From: Rhodoferax sp. | Lineage (GTDB): Bacteria; Pseudomonadota; Gammaproteobacteria; Burkholderiales; Burkholderiaceae_C | Assembly: GCA_018061265.1 (NCBI GenBank) | Contig: JAGOUM010000021.1 | Coordinates: forward strand, 1-38,845 | Reading direction: 5' to 3' | Length of the DNA stretch: 38,845 nt | In this document: one piece after another, positions 28,653 to 36,393 of the stretch | How positions within the stretch are numbered: position 1 is the first letter of the stretch | How the letters are laid out: every line of letters starts with the position of its first letter | Program-made: the position numbers and the translations under genes | The notes under the pieces: model-generated | Told to the model about the DNA's origin: nothing | What the model saw: the letters and a program-made list of their open reading frames with translations, nothing else | Database searches by the model: none

Positions 28653-28696
28653 ATTGCCTCCAGCCCATACAGCAGTAGTTATTGTTGCTCTATATT
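28653..28696 (+). repeat. degenerate intergenic repeat (copy B)
   Basis: Directly after the chpA stop, GCCTCCAGCCCATA (28656-28669) matches the GCCTCTAGCGCTTA start of copy A at 11 of 14 positions by eye. The element then reads AGCAGTAGTTATTGTTGCTCTA. It separates chpA from the small rod-domain gene. Confidence 0.5.
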
Positions 28697-28708
28697 CAGG
28701 ATTATTTT

Positions 28709-29008
28709 ATGGCCTCTATCACTTCCATTGCCTTGTCGGGCATGACGGCAGCACAAGCCCGGCTCAATACGTCGGCACACAATATTGCCAATCTCAATAC
28801 CGAAGGATTTGTGCGCCAGGAACTTGACCAGCAGGCCCAGGCCCAGGGCGGCGTGAGCACGGTGGTTCGCGCCGCCGATGCGCCAGGGGCCTCTCTTGAA
28901 GCCGACGTGGTGTCACAGCTGCAGGCCAAACATGTTTTTCTGGCCAATCTGGCGGTGTTCAAAAGCCAGGACAAGATGGCCGGTGCCCTGCTCGATCAGC
29001 AAGTTTAG
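28709..29008 (+). CDS. small orphan protein with flagellar-rod-type domain
   Basis: 99 residues, ATG at 28709 with AGGA about 9 nt upstream. The N-terminus SITSIALSGMTAAQARL, followed by NTSAHNIANLNTEGFVR, is the Flg_bb_rod signature (ANxxTxGF) of FlgB, FlgC, FlgG and related axial proteins. The C-terminal helix (about 75-99) resembles the matching C-terminal coil of these proteins. Between the two there are only about 40 residues, so this is a miniature. No other flagellar gene is nearby. It ends the pil-chp unit, 56 nt after chpA, and its stop overlaps that of the convergent molybdoenzyme gene. Function unknown. Confidence 0.85.
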   Translation: MASITSIALSGMTAAQARLNTSAHNIANLNTEGFVRQELDQQAQAQGGVSTVVRAADAPGASLEADVVSQLQAKHVFLANLAVFKSQDKMAGALLDQQV

Positions 29009-31101
29009 GTGCGGGTCGGCTCCACCCGCTGGGCCCGCTCCACCTGCACCATGCAATCGTAAAACGTGGGTGCGTGGCCCAGATCGGTCAGGGCCTGGCT
29101 GGTCAGCTGGTTGACATTGGTACCTTGCAGTCCGAGCTTGCGCCACCAGACCCCCAGCCCATTGACCACGCCGGGTCGGGCGCGCGGACTGACTCTCAGT
29201 CGGCAGTGGTAGTCCCCCCGATCGTTGAACACCCGTACCACATCACCGGATTGGACCTGTCGGGCGGCCGCATCGTCCTGATGTATCTCCAGCACCGGCT
29301 CAAGCTCGGTGGCCTGCAGGCTGGGTACATTGACAAAACTGGAGTTGAGAAAGTTGCGCGCTGGCGGAGAGATCATCGCCAGCGGATAGCCGGGAGAGGT
29401 TTGGGCAGTCTCGTGGTTGGGCACATGGTCGGGTAGGCCGTCCAGACCCCTGTCAGCCAGGCGTTGGCTGAAAAATTCGCATTTTCCTGAGGGTGTCGGA
29501 AAGCCACCCTGCGCAAACGGCGCAGCCGGGGTTGGCAAGGTGACAAAACCGTGCTCAAGCAATTGGTCAAAGTCAACCGCATCACCATACGCCTGGCGGC
29601 ACAGGTCTTCGTCGCTGTCGCTGAAACAGACATCGACAAACCCTAAACGCAGGGCCAGTTCCCGAAACACCTGGGTGTTGGTTTTGGCCTGGCCAAGCGG
29701 GGCGATGGCCGGGCGGTTCAGCAGCACATCGGTGTGGCCGTAACTGCGGTGGATGTCCCAATGCTCCAGCTGTGTCGTGGCGGGCAAGATGTAGTCGGCA
29801 TAGTCGGCGGTGTCGGTCTGAAAGTGCTCCATCACCACGGTGAACAGGTCCTCGCGCGCAAAACCCTGCACCACCCTGGCTGAATCCGGTGCAATGGCCA
29901 CCGGATTGCTGTTGTAGACCAGCAGTGCCTCAATTTTGGGTCCAAAGTCCGCGCTGTCGGCACGCAGCAGGTCGTCACCGATGGTGGCCATGTTGATGGT
30001 GCGGGGTCGGCGTTCGCCCAGCAGGTCAGGACGCTCCAGTTTGGCGCGTTGTACCGGGAAGGTGCTTGAGCTTGACATCAGCACGCCACCGGCGGCGTGC
30101 CGCCAGGCACCAATCAGGGCGGGCAGTGCGGCAATCAGCCGCACCGCATTGCCGCCACCATGTACCCGCTGCAAACCATAGTTCATACGGATGGCAGCGC
30201 TCTGGCCGTTGTGCGCGCAGGCACCATAGTCGCGTGCCAGCGCCTCGATCTGCGCGACCGAAATGCCACAAACAGCAGCGGCGCGCTCGGGTGGCCATTG
30301 CAGGGCACGGGCGCGCAGTGCCTCCCAGCCCAGGGTGTAATGTGACAGGTAGGCGTGATCAAGCCAGTCATGGGTAATCAACTGCTGCATGACCGATAGC
30401 GCCAAAGCGCCGTCGGTACCCGGCAGGAGTGCAATATGTTCATCACATTTGTCGGCTGTCTCTGTCTTTCGCGGGTCAATACAGATCAGCTTGGCACCAG
30501 CACGGCGGGCCTGGTTGGCATAGCGCCAGAAATGCAGATTGCTGGTGATCGAGTTGCTGCCCCAGATGATGATCAGCCTGGACTGGGCAAAATACTCCAC
30601 CCGCATGCCGACCTTGGCCCCAATCGTGTGCACCAGCCCCTCGCCGCCCGCACTGGCGCAGATGGTGCGCTCCAGCAGCGATGCACCCAGCCGGTGAAAG
30701 AACCTTGCCGCCATGCTCTCACCCTGCACCAGCCCCATGGTGCCGGCATAACTGTAGGGAAGAATGGCCTGCGGATCGTGAGCCGCAATGGTTTGCAACC
30801 GGGCTGCGATGTCGTCGAGCGCCGACTCCCAGCTGACAGGCTCAAATTGCCCGGCTCCCTTGGCACCCACTCGCCGCAGTGGCTGAAGAACCCGCTCAGG
30901 ATGGTATGTGCGTTCGGTGTAGCGCGACACCTTGGTACACAGTGCACCATCGGTTTGCGGGTGCGCCGGGTTGCCCTGCACCTTGGTGGCAATGCCGTTT
31001 TCAACCGTGGTCAGCAGGGCACAGGTGTCCGGGCAGTCGTGTGGGCAGGCGCCCTTGATCTGTAAGGTGTTTTCACTGGGGCGGGTTTGGCAATGTGGCA
31101 T
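29005..31101 (-). CDS. molybdopterin-dependent oxidoreductase, formate dehydrogenase/DMSO reductase family
   Basis: 698-residue single-subunit member of the DMSO reductase superfamily. The N-terminal 4Fe-4S site is C19-x3-C23-x3-C27-x27-C55 (ACPHDCPDTCALL and GALCTK). A candidate molybdenum ligand is C148 in TICASAGGEG. MGD-binding parts follow (LIIIWGSNSITSN, CIDPRKTETAD, LVYNSNPVAIAPD), then the C-terminal molydop-binding domain from about 575. No Tat signal is visible, so it is probably cytoplasmic. No electron-transfer or chaperone partner lies beside it. The substrate cannot be named; many similar orphan proteins are annotated only by family. Confidence 0.88.
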   Translation of the reverse strand: MPHCQTRPSENTLQIKGACPHDCPDTCALLTTVENGIATKVQGNPAHPQTDGALCTKVSRYTERTYHPERVLQPLRRVGAKGAGQFEPVSWESALDDIAARLQTIAAHDPQAILPYSYAGTMGLVQGESMAARFFHRLGASLLERTICASAGGEGLVHTIGAKVGMRVEYFAQSRLIIIWGSNSITSNLHFWRYANQARRAGAKLICIDPRKTETADKCDEHIALLPGTDGALALSVMQQLITHDWLDHAYLSHYTLGWEALRARALQWPPERAAAVCGISVAQIEALARDYGACAHNGQSAAIRMNYGLQRVHGGGNAVRLIAALPALIGAWRHAAGGVLMSSSSTFPVQRAKLERPDLLGERRPRTINMATIGDDLLRADSADFGPKIEALLVYNSNPVAIAPDSARVVQGFAREDLFTVVMEHFQTDTADYADYILPATTQLEHWDIHRSYGHTDVLLNRPAIAPLGQAKTNTQVFRELALRLGFVDVCFSDSDEDLCRQAYGDAVDFDQLLEHGFVTLPTPAAPFAQGGFPTPSGKCEFFSQRLADRGLDGLPDHVPNHETAQTSPGYPLAMISPPARNFLNSSFVNVPSLQATELEPVLEIHQDDAAARQVQSGDVVRVFNDRGDYHCRLRVSPRARPGVVNGLGVWWRKLGLQGTNVNQLTSQALTDLGHAPTFYDCMVQVERAQRVEPTRT

Positions 31102-31182
31102 GGTCAGGCTCGGTCAGTGTCGTGGTCCACATTGTGAACCATGCCACCAGATCACGCGCTTGTTTGCTGGCGCTGGCGCGTG

Positions 31183-31998
31183 TCAAGCCGCCCGAAACAC
31201 ATGGCTGAAGCTGCGGCTGACTTCAAGTACTTCGGGGTGGGCCCTGAGGGTGACCCGCTGGCGGCCAGTGTCGTCGCGCTGCACAGCGGCAATCGCGCCC
31301 AGGTTGACGATGGTGGCGCGGTGAATCTGCCAAAACTGCTCGGGGTCAAGCTGCGAAATCAGCTCGCGGATCGGCGTGCGGATAAATGACTCGTGGCTGG
31401 CGGTCTGCACACGGGTGTACTTCTCGTCCGAGCGGAAAAACAGCACATCGTCAACATTCACCAGCCGGGTGCTGTTGCCCGCGCCACATTGCAGCCAGCG
31501 CAGGCGTGGCGAGTTACTTTGACTACCCAGGCGCGACTGCAGTTGTGCCAGCGTTTGCAGCAGGGCGTCCTGTGAGGGGCCGGGTGCCACGCTGGCTGCG
31601 CCGACACCGGTGGCGGTCTGAGCCAGGCGGGTGCGCAGCCGTGCCACGGTGATGTCCAGGCGCGCCCGCTCCACCGGCTTAAGCAGATAGTCCACAGCGC
31701 CTTCTTCAAACGCGGTCACCGCGTACTCGTCGTAGGCGGTGGCAAACACGATCTCGCCGCGCCAGTCGTCGAGCGCAGCAATTTCCCGCGCCGCCTCAAT
31801 GCCAGTCAAGCCCGGCATACGGATGTCCAGAAACACCACGTTGGGGCGCAGTTCATCGGCCAGCTTGACCGCCTCAAGCCCGTCGCGGGCGCTCGCCAGC
31901 AGCTGCAACTCGGGCCAGCACTCGGCCAGCCGCGCCTGCAGCTGCTCGCGCAGCAGGCGTTCGTCATCGGCGACCAGCGCCGTCGGCCTTTCAGACAT
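31183..31998 (-). CDS. LytTR-family response regulator (AlgR type)
   Basis: 271 residues. The receiver has D58 in VVFLDIRMPGLTG as phosphoacceptor and the acidic pair at D11-D12. A linker rich in Ala/Thr follows (about 125-160). The LytTR DNA-binding domain (about 165-265) reads VDDVLFFRSDEKYTRV, ESFIRTPIRELISQLD and QIHRATIVNLGAIAAV. It overlaps the kinase gene by 8 nt, so the two are coupled. It is the same family as Pseudomonas AlgR, a regulator of alginate and type IV pilus genes. Direct targets are unknown here. Confidence 0.93.
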   Translation of the reverse strand: MSERPTALVADDERLLREQLQARLAECWPELQLLASARDGLEAVKLADELRPNVVFLDIRMPGLTGIEAAREIAALDDWRGEIVFATAYDEYAVTAFEEGAVDYLLKPVERARLDITVARLRTRLAQTATGVGAASVAPGPSQDALLQTLAQLQSRLGSQSNSPRLRWLQCGAGNSTRLVNVDDVLFFRSDEKYTRVQTASHESFIRTPIRELISQLDPEQFWQIHRATIVNLGAIAAVQRDDTGRQRVTLRAHPEVLEVSRSFSHVFRAA

Positions 31999-33265
31999 GC
32001 GTGGCCTGCTCCTCTTTTTGTTGCTTCGAACGGGTTTGGTAGGGGATCGAGATGCGGGCGGTGGTGCCGTCGTCGTCGCCGATCAGCATCAGACTGCTTT
32101 GCCCGGGGTACAGCATCGAGAGCCGGTTGCGGATGTTGTCCAGACCCAGCCCGGTGCCTGGCGCCGCCGCTGCGGCGAAGACGTGGCCGTGTTGCAAGCC
32201 GACCCCGGTGTCGGCCACTTCGACCTGCAACTGACCGTCCACCACCTGCGCCGACACCCGCACGCGGCCACCCTCCGGCTTGGGCTCGATGCCGTGCTTG
32301 ATGGCGTTTTCCACCAGCGTTTGCAGCATCATCGGCGGGAAGATGGTCGACTCCAGCCCGGCCGGGACCTGAATTTCGTACCCCAGCCGGTCCTCGATGC
32401 GCAGCTTGAGCAACTCCAGGTAGGGCCGAATCAGCGCCAGCTCGCGTCCCAGCGTGGACGATTCCTCGCGCATTTGCGGCAGCGCGGCGCGAAGGTAGCT
32501 GATGAGCAGCTTTTGCATGCCCGATGCCCGCCTGGGGTCGGTTTCGATCAGGAAGTCGATCGCTCCCAGCGTATTGAACAGGAAGTGTGGCTCCACCTGT
32601 GCCTGTAGCAGCTTCAGGCGCGACTGCACCAGCTGGCGCTGCATGCTTTCGCGCTCGGTGGCGTCGGTGGCGATCTGCACTTTGGCATCGGACTCCGCAG
32701 CCTTGCGAACGACGATCTTGGCCGCGACCAGGTAGGCAAAAAACGCCACCAGCAGCGCCGACAGAATGTCACCTATCCAGCCGCCCAGGGTGTGCTGGGT
32801 GGTGGTGATGACGTCTTCGTCGACATCCTCCTCGTCCGGCGGGTCACTGTCGGGCGGTATTTCGATCTTGATGGGCACATCACTGTCGGCGGCTGATGCG
32901 CCTGAGTCTGCGCCAGACGCTGCACTGGCCGGTGCAGCGGGTTTACATCCCGACTCGGTGATGACGATAGCGGTCTTGCCGCCGATGATCACCTGTTTGG
33001 GCTTGCAGGGTGGCGCTGTCTTGGGCGTTTTTCTGGCCGGATCGTCGACACTGACGCTGACTTTGCGCACCTCACGCTTGCTGCGGTGCGACAGTTGCAA
33101 ATGCTCGGAAATGATGGAGCCGGCAATCAGCGTGATCAGTCCCAGCGCAATCATGCGCCACCAGCTCAGGGACGCCGCCCACACACTTAAGCGTGCATTG
33201 AGGCGACGCAACCAAGCATAGCGGTCGGTCGCCACTGGCACACTTGAGAGTTCAGAGTTTGGCAT
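31991..33265 (-). CDS. LytS/AlgZ-type sensor histidine kinase with extracytoplasmic loop
   Basis: 424 residues. TM1 at about 36-53 and TM2 at about 163-185 bracket an extracytoplasmic loop of roughly 105 residues. The loop holds two CKP motifs, C87 and C107, either side of a short strand-rich stretch (QVIIGGKTAIVITESG), then an Ala/Ser/Asp low-complexity part and an acidic end near 139-151. The cytoplasmic part is a His_kinase (PF06580-type) domain with H227 in VEPHFLFNTLG, an N-box in LVENAIKHGIEP and a G-box in GTGLGLDNIRNRL. Only one His-kinase domain and no PAS or GAF are seen. The gene overlaps the small exported protein upstream by 14 nt and the regulator downstream by 8 nt. Confidence 0.92.
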   Translation of the reverse strand: MPNSELSSVPVATDRYAWLRRLNARLSVWAASLSWWRMIALGLITLIAGSIISEHLQLSHRSKREVRKVSVSVDDPARKTPKTAPPCKPKQVIIGGKTAIVITESGCKPAAPASAASGADSGASAADSDVPIKIEIPPDSDPPDEEDVDEDVITTTQHTLGGWIGDILSALLVAFFAYLVAAKIVVRKAAESDAKVQIATDATERESMQRQLVQSRLKLLQAQVEPHFLFNTLGAIDFLIETDPRRASGMQKLLISYLRAALPQMREESSTLGRELALIRPYLELLKLRIEDRLGYEIQVPAGLESTIFPPMMLQTLVENAIKHGIEPKPEGGRVRVSAQVVDGQLQVEVADTGVGLQHGHVFAAAAAPGTGLGLDNIRNRLSMLYPGQSSLMLIGDDDGTTARISIPYQTRSKQQKEEQATHV

Positions 33266-33482
33266 TGCAGCTTGGGGTCGAATTTTGCTCGGCGGCCAGC
33301 ATGGTAGCGGACTCCGTAGAGCGCTTGCCCACGATGGTCACGGTGGGCAGTTCAACAACCGCCATTTTCTCAGATGTTGCCGGAACAAAACTGCCTGCCA
33401 AGGCGGTAAAGACCGTCAAGGTGATCGCGACACTGGTCAACAGGGCGGACAGTTTCAAAGTGGTTTTGACGGTGCGGGTCAT
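33252..33482 (-). CDS. small exported peptide upstream of the LytS-type kinase
   Basis: 76 residues, ATG at 33482 with AGGAG 7 nt upstream. The N-terminus is basic (TRTVKTTLK) and then hydrophobic (about 11-30), ending TALAG, an apparent signal peptide. The mature part of about 46 residues contains AVVELPTVTIVGKR, which resembles the TonB-box/plug start of TonB-dependent receptors, and a single cysteine near the end (PSCNAKL). It overlaps the kinase gene by 14 nt, so co-translation is likely. I know no characterised family. It could be a secreted signal, a periplasmic partner of the kinase loop, or unrelated. Confidence 0.78.
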   Translation of the reverse strand: MTRTVKTTLKLSALLTSVAITLTVFTALAGSFVPATSEKMAVVELPTVTIVGKRSTESATMLAAEQNSTPSCNAKL

Positions 33483-33692
33483 GGCAGGCTCCTGGGGTTG
33501 GGGTGACTCATATGCAGCACGATTTGGCTGCAATGGGGTGAACTCTACGCAGCACTTCAACGCGGTGCACCCGCCATGCGACGGACTGCACCAGAGCCCG
33601 ACAAAGCGCAGCAAGGGTCGACAAATGGATTGAAATAACCCCCAGCGCAAAGTTGCCCGGGTCGCCGTAGACTCCCACCCGAGGAGCAAACC

Positions 33693-34892
33693 ATGAACCT
33701 GATCGATTCCATCACCGCCGCAGCACCTGCCATTGCCAGTCTGCGCCGCGACATTCATGCCCACCCGGAACTGTGTTTTGCCGAGCAGCGCACCGCCGAT
33801 CTGGTGGCGGCCCAACTCACCAAGTGGGGCATCCCGATCCACCGGGGCTTGGGCACGACGGGCGTGGTGGGCATCGTCAAGGCCGGGACCTCCAGTCGGG
33901 CCATTGGCCTGCGCGCCGACATGGACGCGCTGCCGATGCAAGAGTTCAACACCTTTGCCCATGCAAGCAGGCACCCCGGCAAGATGCACGCCTGTGGTCA
34001 CGACGGCCACACTGCCATGCTGTTGGCCGCAGCCCAGTATTTCAGCCAGAGTCGCCACTTTGACGGCACGGTGTACCTGATCTTCCAGCCGGCCGAGGAG
34101 GGCGGTGGTGGTGCCCGCGAGATGATCAGGGACGGCCTTTTTCAGAAGTTTCCGATGGACGCGGTGTTTGGCCTGCACAACTGGCCGGGGTCCGCTGTGG
34201 GGCACTTTGCTGCCAGTGCCGGGCCGGTGATGGCCTCAAGCAACGAGTTCAAGATCACTATTCGAGGCAAAGGTGGCCACGCTGCCATGCCACACAACGC
34301 GCTGGACCCGGTGCCGGTGGCGTGTCAGCTGGTGCAGGGCTTTCAGACCATCGTCAGCCGCAACCTCAAGCCGATTGACGCGGGCGTGATCTCGGTCACC
34401 ATGATTCATACTGGCGAGGCCACCAACGTCATTCCTGACACCTGCGAATTGCAGGGCACGGTGCGCACCTTTTCGCTGGCGGTACTTAACCAGATTCAGC
34501 AACGCATGAGCGACATGACAGCGCAGCTTTGTGCAGCATTTGATATGACTGCCGAATTCGAGTTTGATCGCAACTATCCGCCCACCATCAACAGCGAGGC
34601 CGAGACCGCGTTTTGCCGCCAGGTGCTGACGGACCTGGTGGGTGCTGAACGTGTGCAGGTGCAGGAACCGACCATGGGCGCAGAGGACTTCTCATATATG
34701 CTACTGGCCAAACCCGGCTGTTACGTTTTTATTGCCAATGGCGACGGTGACCACCGCGACCTTGGCCACGGTGGCGGCCCGTGTATGTTGCATAACCCGA
34801 GCTACGACTTCAACGACGCCTTGTTGCCGCTGGGAGCCAGCTACTGGGTCAGGCTGGCCGAGGCGTGGTTGGCTAAGGAAAATATAAAATAA
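33693..34892 (+). CDS. M20-family amidohydrolase (hippurate hydrolase type)
   Basis: 399-residue metal-dependent amidohydrolase of the M20D group, which cleaves N-acyl amino acids or hippurate; cytoplasmic. GAGGAGC precedes the ATG. Metal-site motifs are MHACGHDGHTAMLL (Cys-His-Asp), FQPAEEGGGGAREMI (with the catalytic Glu) and a late TMGAEDFSYML. The dimerisation domain holds GKGGHAAMPHNALDPV. It is divergent from the sensor kinase unit, with about 210 nt between. Exact substrate specificity cannot be told. Confidence 0.95.
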   Translation: MNLIDSITAAAPAIASLRRDIHAHPELCFAEQRTADLVAAQLTKWGIPIHRGLGTTGVVGIVKAGTSSRAIGLRADMDALPMQEFNTFAHASRHPGKMHACGHDGHTAMLLAAAQYFSQSRHFDGTVYLIFQPAEEGGGGAREMIRDGLFQKFPMDAVFGLHNWPGSAVGHFAASAGPVMASSNEFKITIRGKGGHAAMPHNALDPVPVACQLVQGFQTIVSRNLKPIDAGVISVTMIHTGEATNVIPDTCELQGTVRTFSLAVLNQIQQRMSDMTAQLCAAFDMTAEFEFDRNYPPTINSEAETAFCRQVLTDLVGAERVQVQEPTMGAEDFSYMLLAKPGCYVFIANGDGDHRDLGHGGGPCMLHNPSYDFNDALLPLGASYWVRLAEAWLAKENIK

Positions 34893-34940
34893 ATAGCAAT
34901 AACACGCCTTGGATATTGGGCTTGATGGATAAAACACAAT
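34893..34940 (-). repeat. possible degenerate intergenic repeat (copy E)
   Basis: Immediately after the amidohydrolase stop, the minus strand reads ATCAAGCCCAATATCCAAGG and later ATTGCTATTTATTT. It shares AGCCCAAT with copy C and the general layout, but the match is weak. Confidence 0.3.
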
Positions 34941-35040
34941 AAATCCATGGCTCGGTCAACACCCAACCCTGCCAAGTAGGTGCTACAGGTCCATCAAGGC
35001 CCAGCACCGAGCGCACAGCGATGCTGGACCTGATCCTGCC

Positions 35041-36144
35041 CTACCGCCCTTCACGTTTGGCTTGCAGTCGCTCACGCCCAGCGCGGGTCCGCACTTTCCA
35101 CTGGGCGAGCTGGCCTTGGCGCTCCAGCGCGCTCATGGCGTCACGGCGACTTTCGCGCAGCAACTTATGGTAGTTTTTCAGACGGGCGGGGCTGATTTGT
35201 GCGCGAACCGCGCAGCCGGGCTCCTGCTGATGCTGGCAATCACGGAACCGGCAGGCGTCGGCCAGCGCGCTGATGTCCTCAAACAACTGTCCCAGCGTCT
35301 GAGCGTCCACATCGGGCCTTAGCGTACGCACGCCCGGGGTGTCGATCACACAGGCGCCGCCAGGCAAACGGTGCAGGGAGCGTGAGGTTGTGGTGTGTTT
35401 GCCACGACTGTCGTGCTCGCGCACCGCACCGGTGTCCTGTGTTGTGCTGCCCAGCAGATTGTTGGTGAGCGTGCTTTTCCCGGCACCGGAGGAGCCCAGC
35501 AGCACCAGGGTCTGGCCGGGTGTCAGGTAAGCGGCCAGTGAGCTGCTGGCACCTGGCTGCCGCGCGTCCAGCGCCAGCACCTCAACCTGGTGGCCGATTC
35601 GGGCCTGCACCTCTTGCATGCGCTGCTGCACCTGATGGGGACCGGCTTGCAGAGCCACGTCGGCCTTGGTCAGGACCACCACGGGCAGCACGCCACTGCC
35701 GCCCACCAAAGCCAGATAGCGTTCCAGACGCGGCAAATTGAAGTCCAGGTCCAGGCCCATGACCAGCAATGCGGTGTCCACGTTGCTGACCACGGTGTGG
35801 CGGCTGCCATCGGCGTCCCGGCGCACGATCTGATTCTCGGGCGCCAGGCGCAGGGACACCCACCGCTGCTGGTGGGCATCCGTATGGCATAACACCCAGT
35901 CGCCCACAGCCAGGGCGCTTTGCGCATCCATCAGGTCGCGGGTGAGGCGGGCGGTGCAGCGGGCGCTGTGTTGCCGCACACCGTCGTGCAACTCGACAGT
36001 TTCTCGGTGCATGGCGGCAACACGCATCCATTGCAGGGTAGCGGCATCGGCAAACTGTGGTGGTGCGGCGAATGCGGCGAGGGTTTGCGCCAGGTGGGGT
36101 GTCAGGCCCAGGCCGCGAAGGGTTTCAAAGGAAAAGTCGTTCAT
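35041..36144 (-). CDS. rsgA: ribosome small-subunit-dependent GTPase RsgA
   Basis: Circularly permuted GTPase that matures the 30S subunit. 367 residues from the ATG at 36144 (MNDFSFETLRGLGLTPHLAQ). Domains: an OB-fold (about 40-130), then the permuted GTPase with G4 LTKAD first, the P-loop LLGSSGAGKSTLTNNL next and G3 as IDTPGVR. The C-terminal zinc finger has CRFRDCQHQQEPGC. An upstream in-frame extension to 36252 is not needed. Its upstream 500 nt hold no full gene but do contain a 13-codon reading frame and a hairpin. It stands apart from the orn and M48 peptidase genes often found beside it. Confidence 0.95.
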   Translation of the reverse strand: MNDFSFETLRGLGLTPHLAQTLAAFAAPPQFADAATLQWMRVAAMHRETVELHDGVRQHSARCTARLTRDLMDAQSALAVGDWVLCHTDAHQQRWVSLRLAPENQIVRRDADGSRHTVVSNVDTALLVMGLDLDFNLPRLERYLALVGGSGVLPVVVLTKADVALQAGPHQVQQRMQEVQARIGHQVEVLALDARQPGASSSLAAYLTPGQTLVLLGSSGAGKSTLTNNLLGSTTQDTGAVREHDSRGKHTTTSRSLHRLPGGACVIDTPGVRTLRPDVDAQTLGQLFEDISALADACRFRDCQHQQEPGCAVRAQISPARLKNYHKLLRESRRDAMSALERQGQLAQWKVRTRAGRERLQAKREGR

Positions 36145-36271
36145 GTCAGTCAATGTCTCGGTGAGACCCGGCACCTTGGGCCGCGCGAAGAACGCGCCAC
36201 CATGCCTTGGGATCAAAAAAAGGATGGACAGGGTCGGCGGGCAACCCGACAAGACAGAGAAGACATCAGTG

Positions 36272-36288
36272 GCCCTGGATGCCAGGGC
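36272..36288 (-). promoter_or_regulatory. perfect 7-bp hairpin in the rsgA leader
   Basis: On the minus strand, GCCCTGG-CAT-CCAGGGC forms a stem of seven pairs with a 3-nt loop. It lies 63 nt after the 13-codon reading frame and about 128 nt before the rsgA ATG. No T-run follows directly (the T7 run is about 51 nt further on), so it is not a canonical terminator. It could be part of a leader structure. Confidence 0.45.
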
Positions 36289-36351
36289 GACGCTACACCA
36301 GTTGCTTCAAATCGCAGTGCAACCGGGCGGGCGCAGAGGTGAGCTCAGTTT

Positions 36352-36393
36352 TCAGGCGGCCAACGCGAAGGGAGTGGGTGTGCGAACAATCAT
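36352..36393 (-). CDS. possible 13-residue leader peptide upstream of rsgA
   Basis: ATG at 36393 is preceded by AAAGGAGTACTGCC, a strong ribosome-binding site at normal spacing. The frame encodes MIVRTPTPFALAA and then TGA. The codons include ACA-CCC-ACT-CCC, a Thr-Pro pair repeat. A hairpin (36272-36288) lies between it and rsgA. Translation could influence rsgA expression, but a chance ribosome-binding site is possible. It is too short for any similarity argument. Confidence 0.35.
   Translation of the reverse strand: MIVRTPTPFALAA

Noticed and set aside
28645-28827. Open frame starting inside the chpA stop region and running into the rod-like gene
   Set aside because: It conflicts with the clearly better-supported frame of the 99-residue protein, which has a ribosome-binding site and a family motif.
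33483-34205. A long minus-strand open frame across the start of the amidohydrolase gene
   Set aside because: Only its last 76 codons, with AGGAG and a signal peptide, look genuine. The rest is the antisense of a clear M20 gene.
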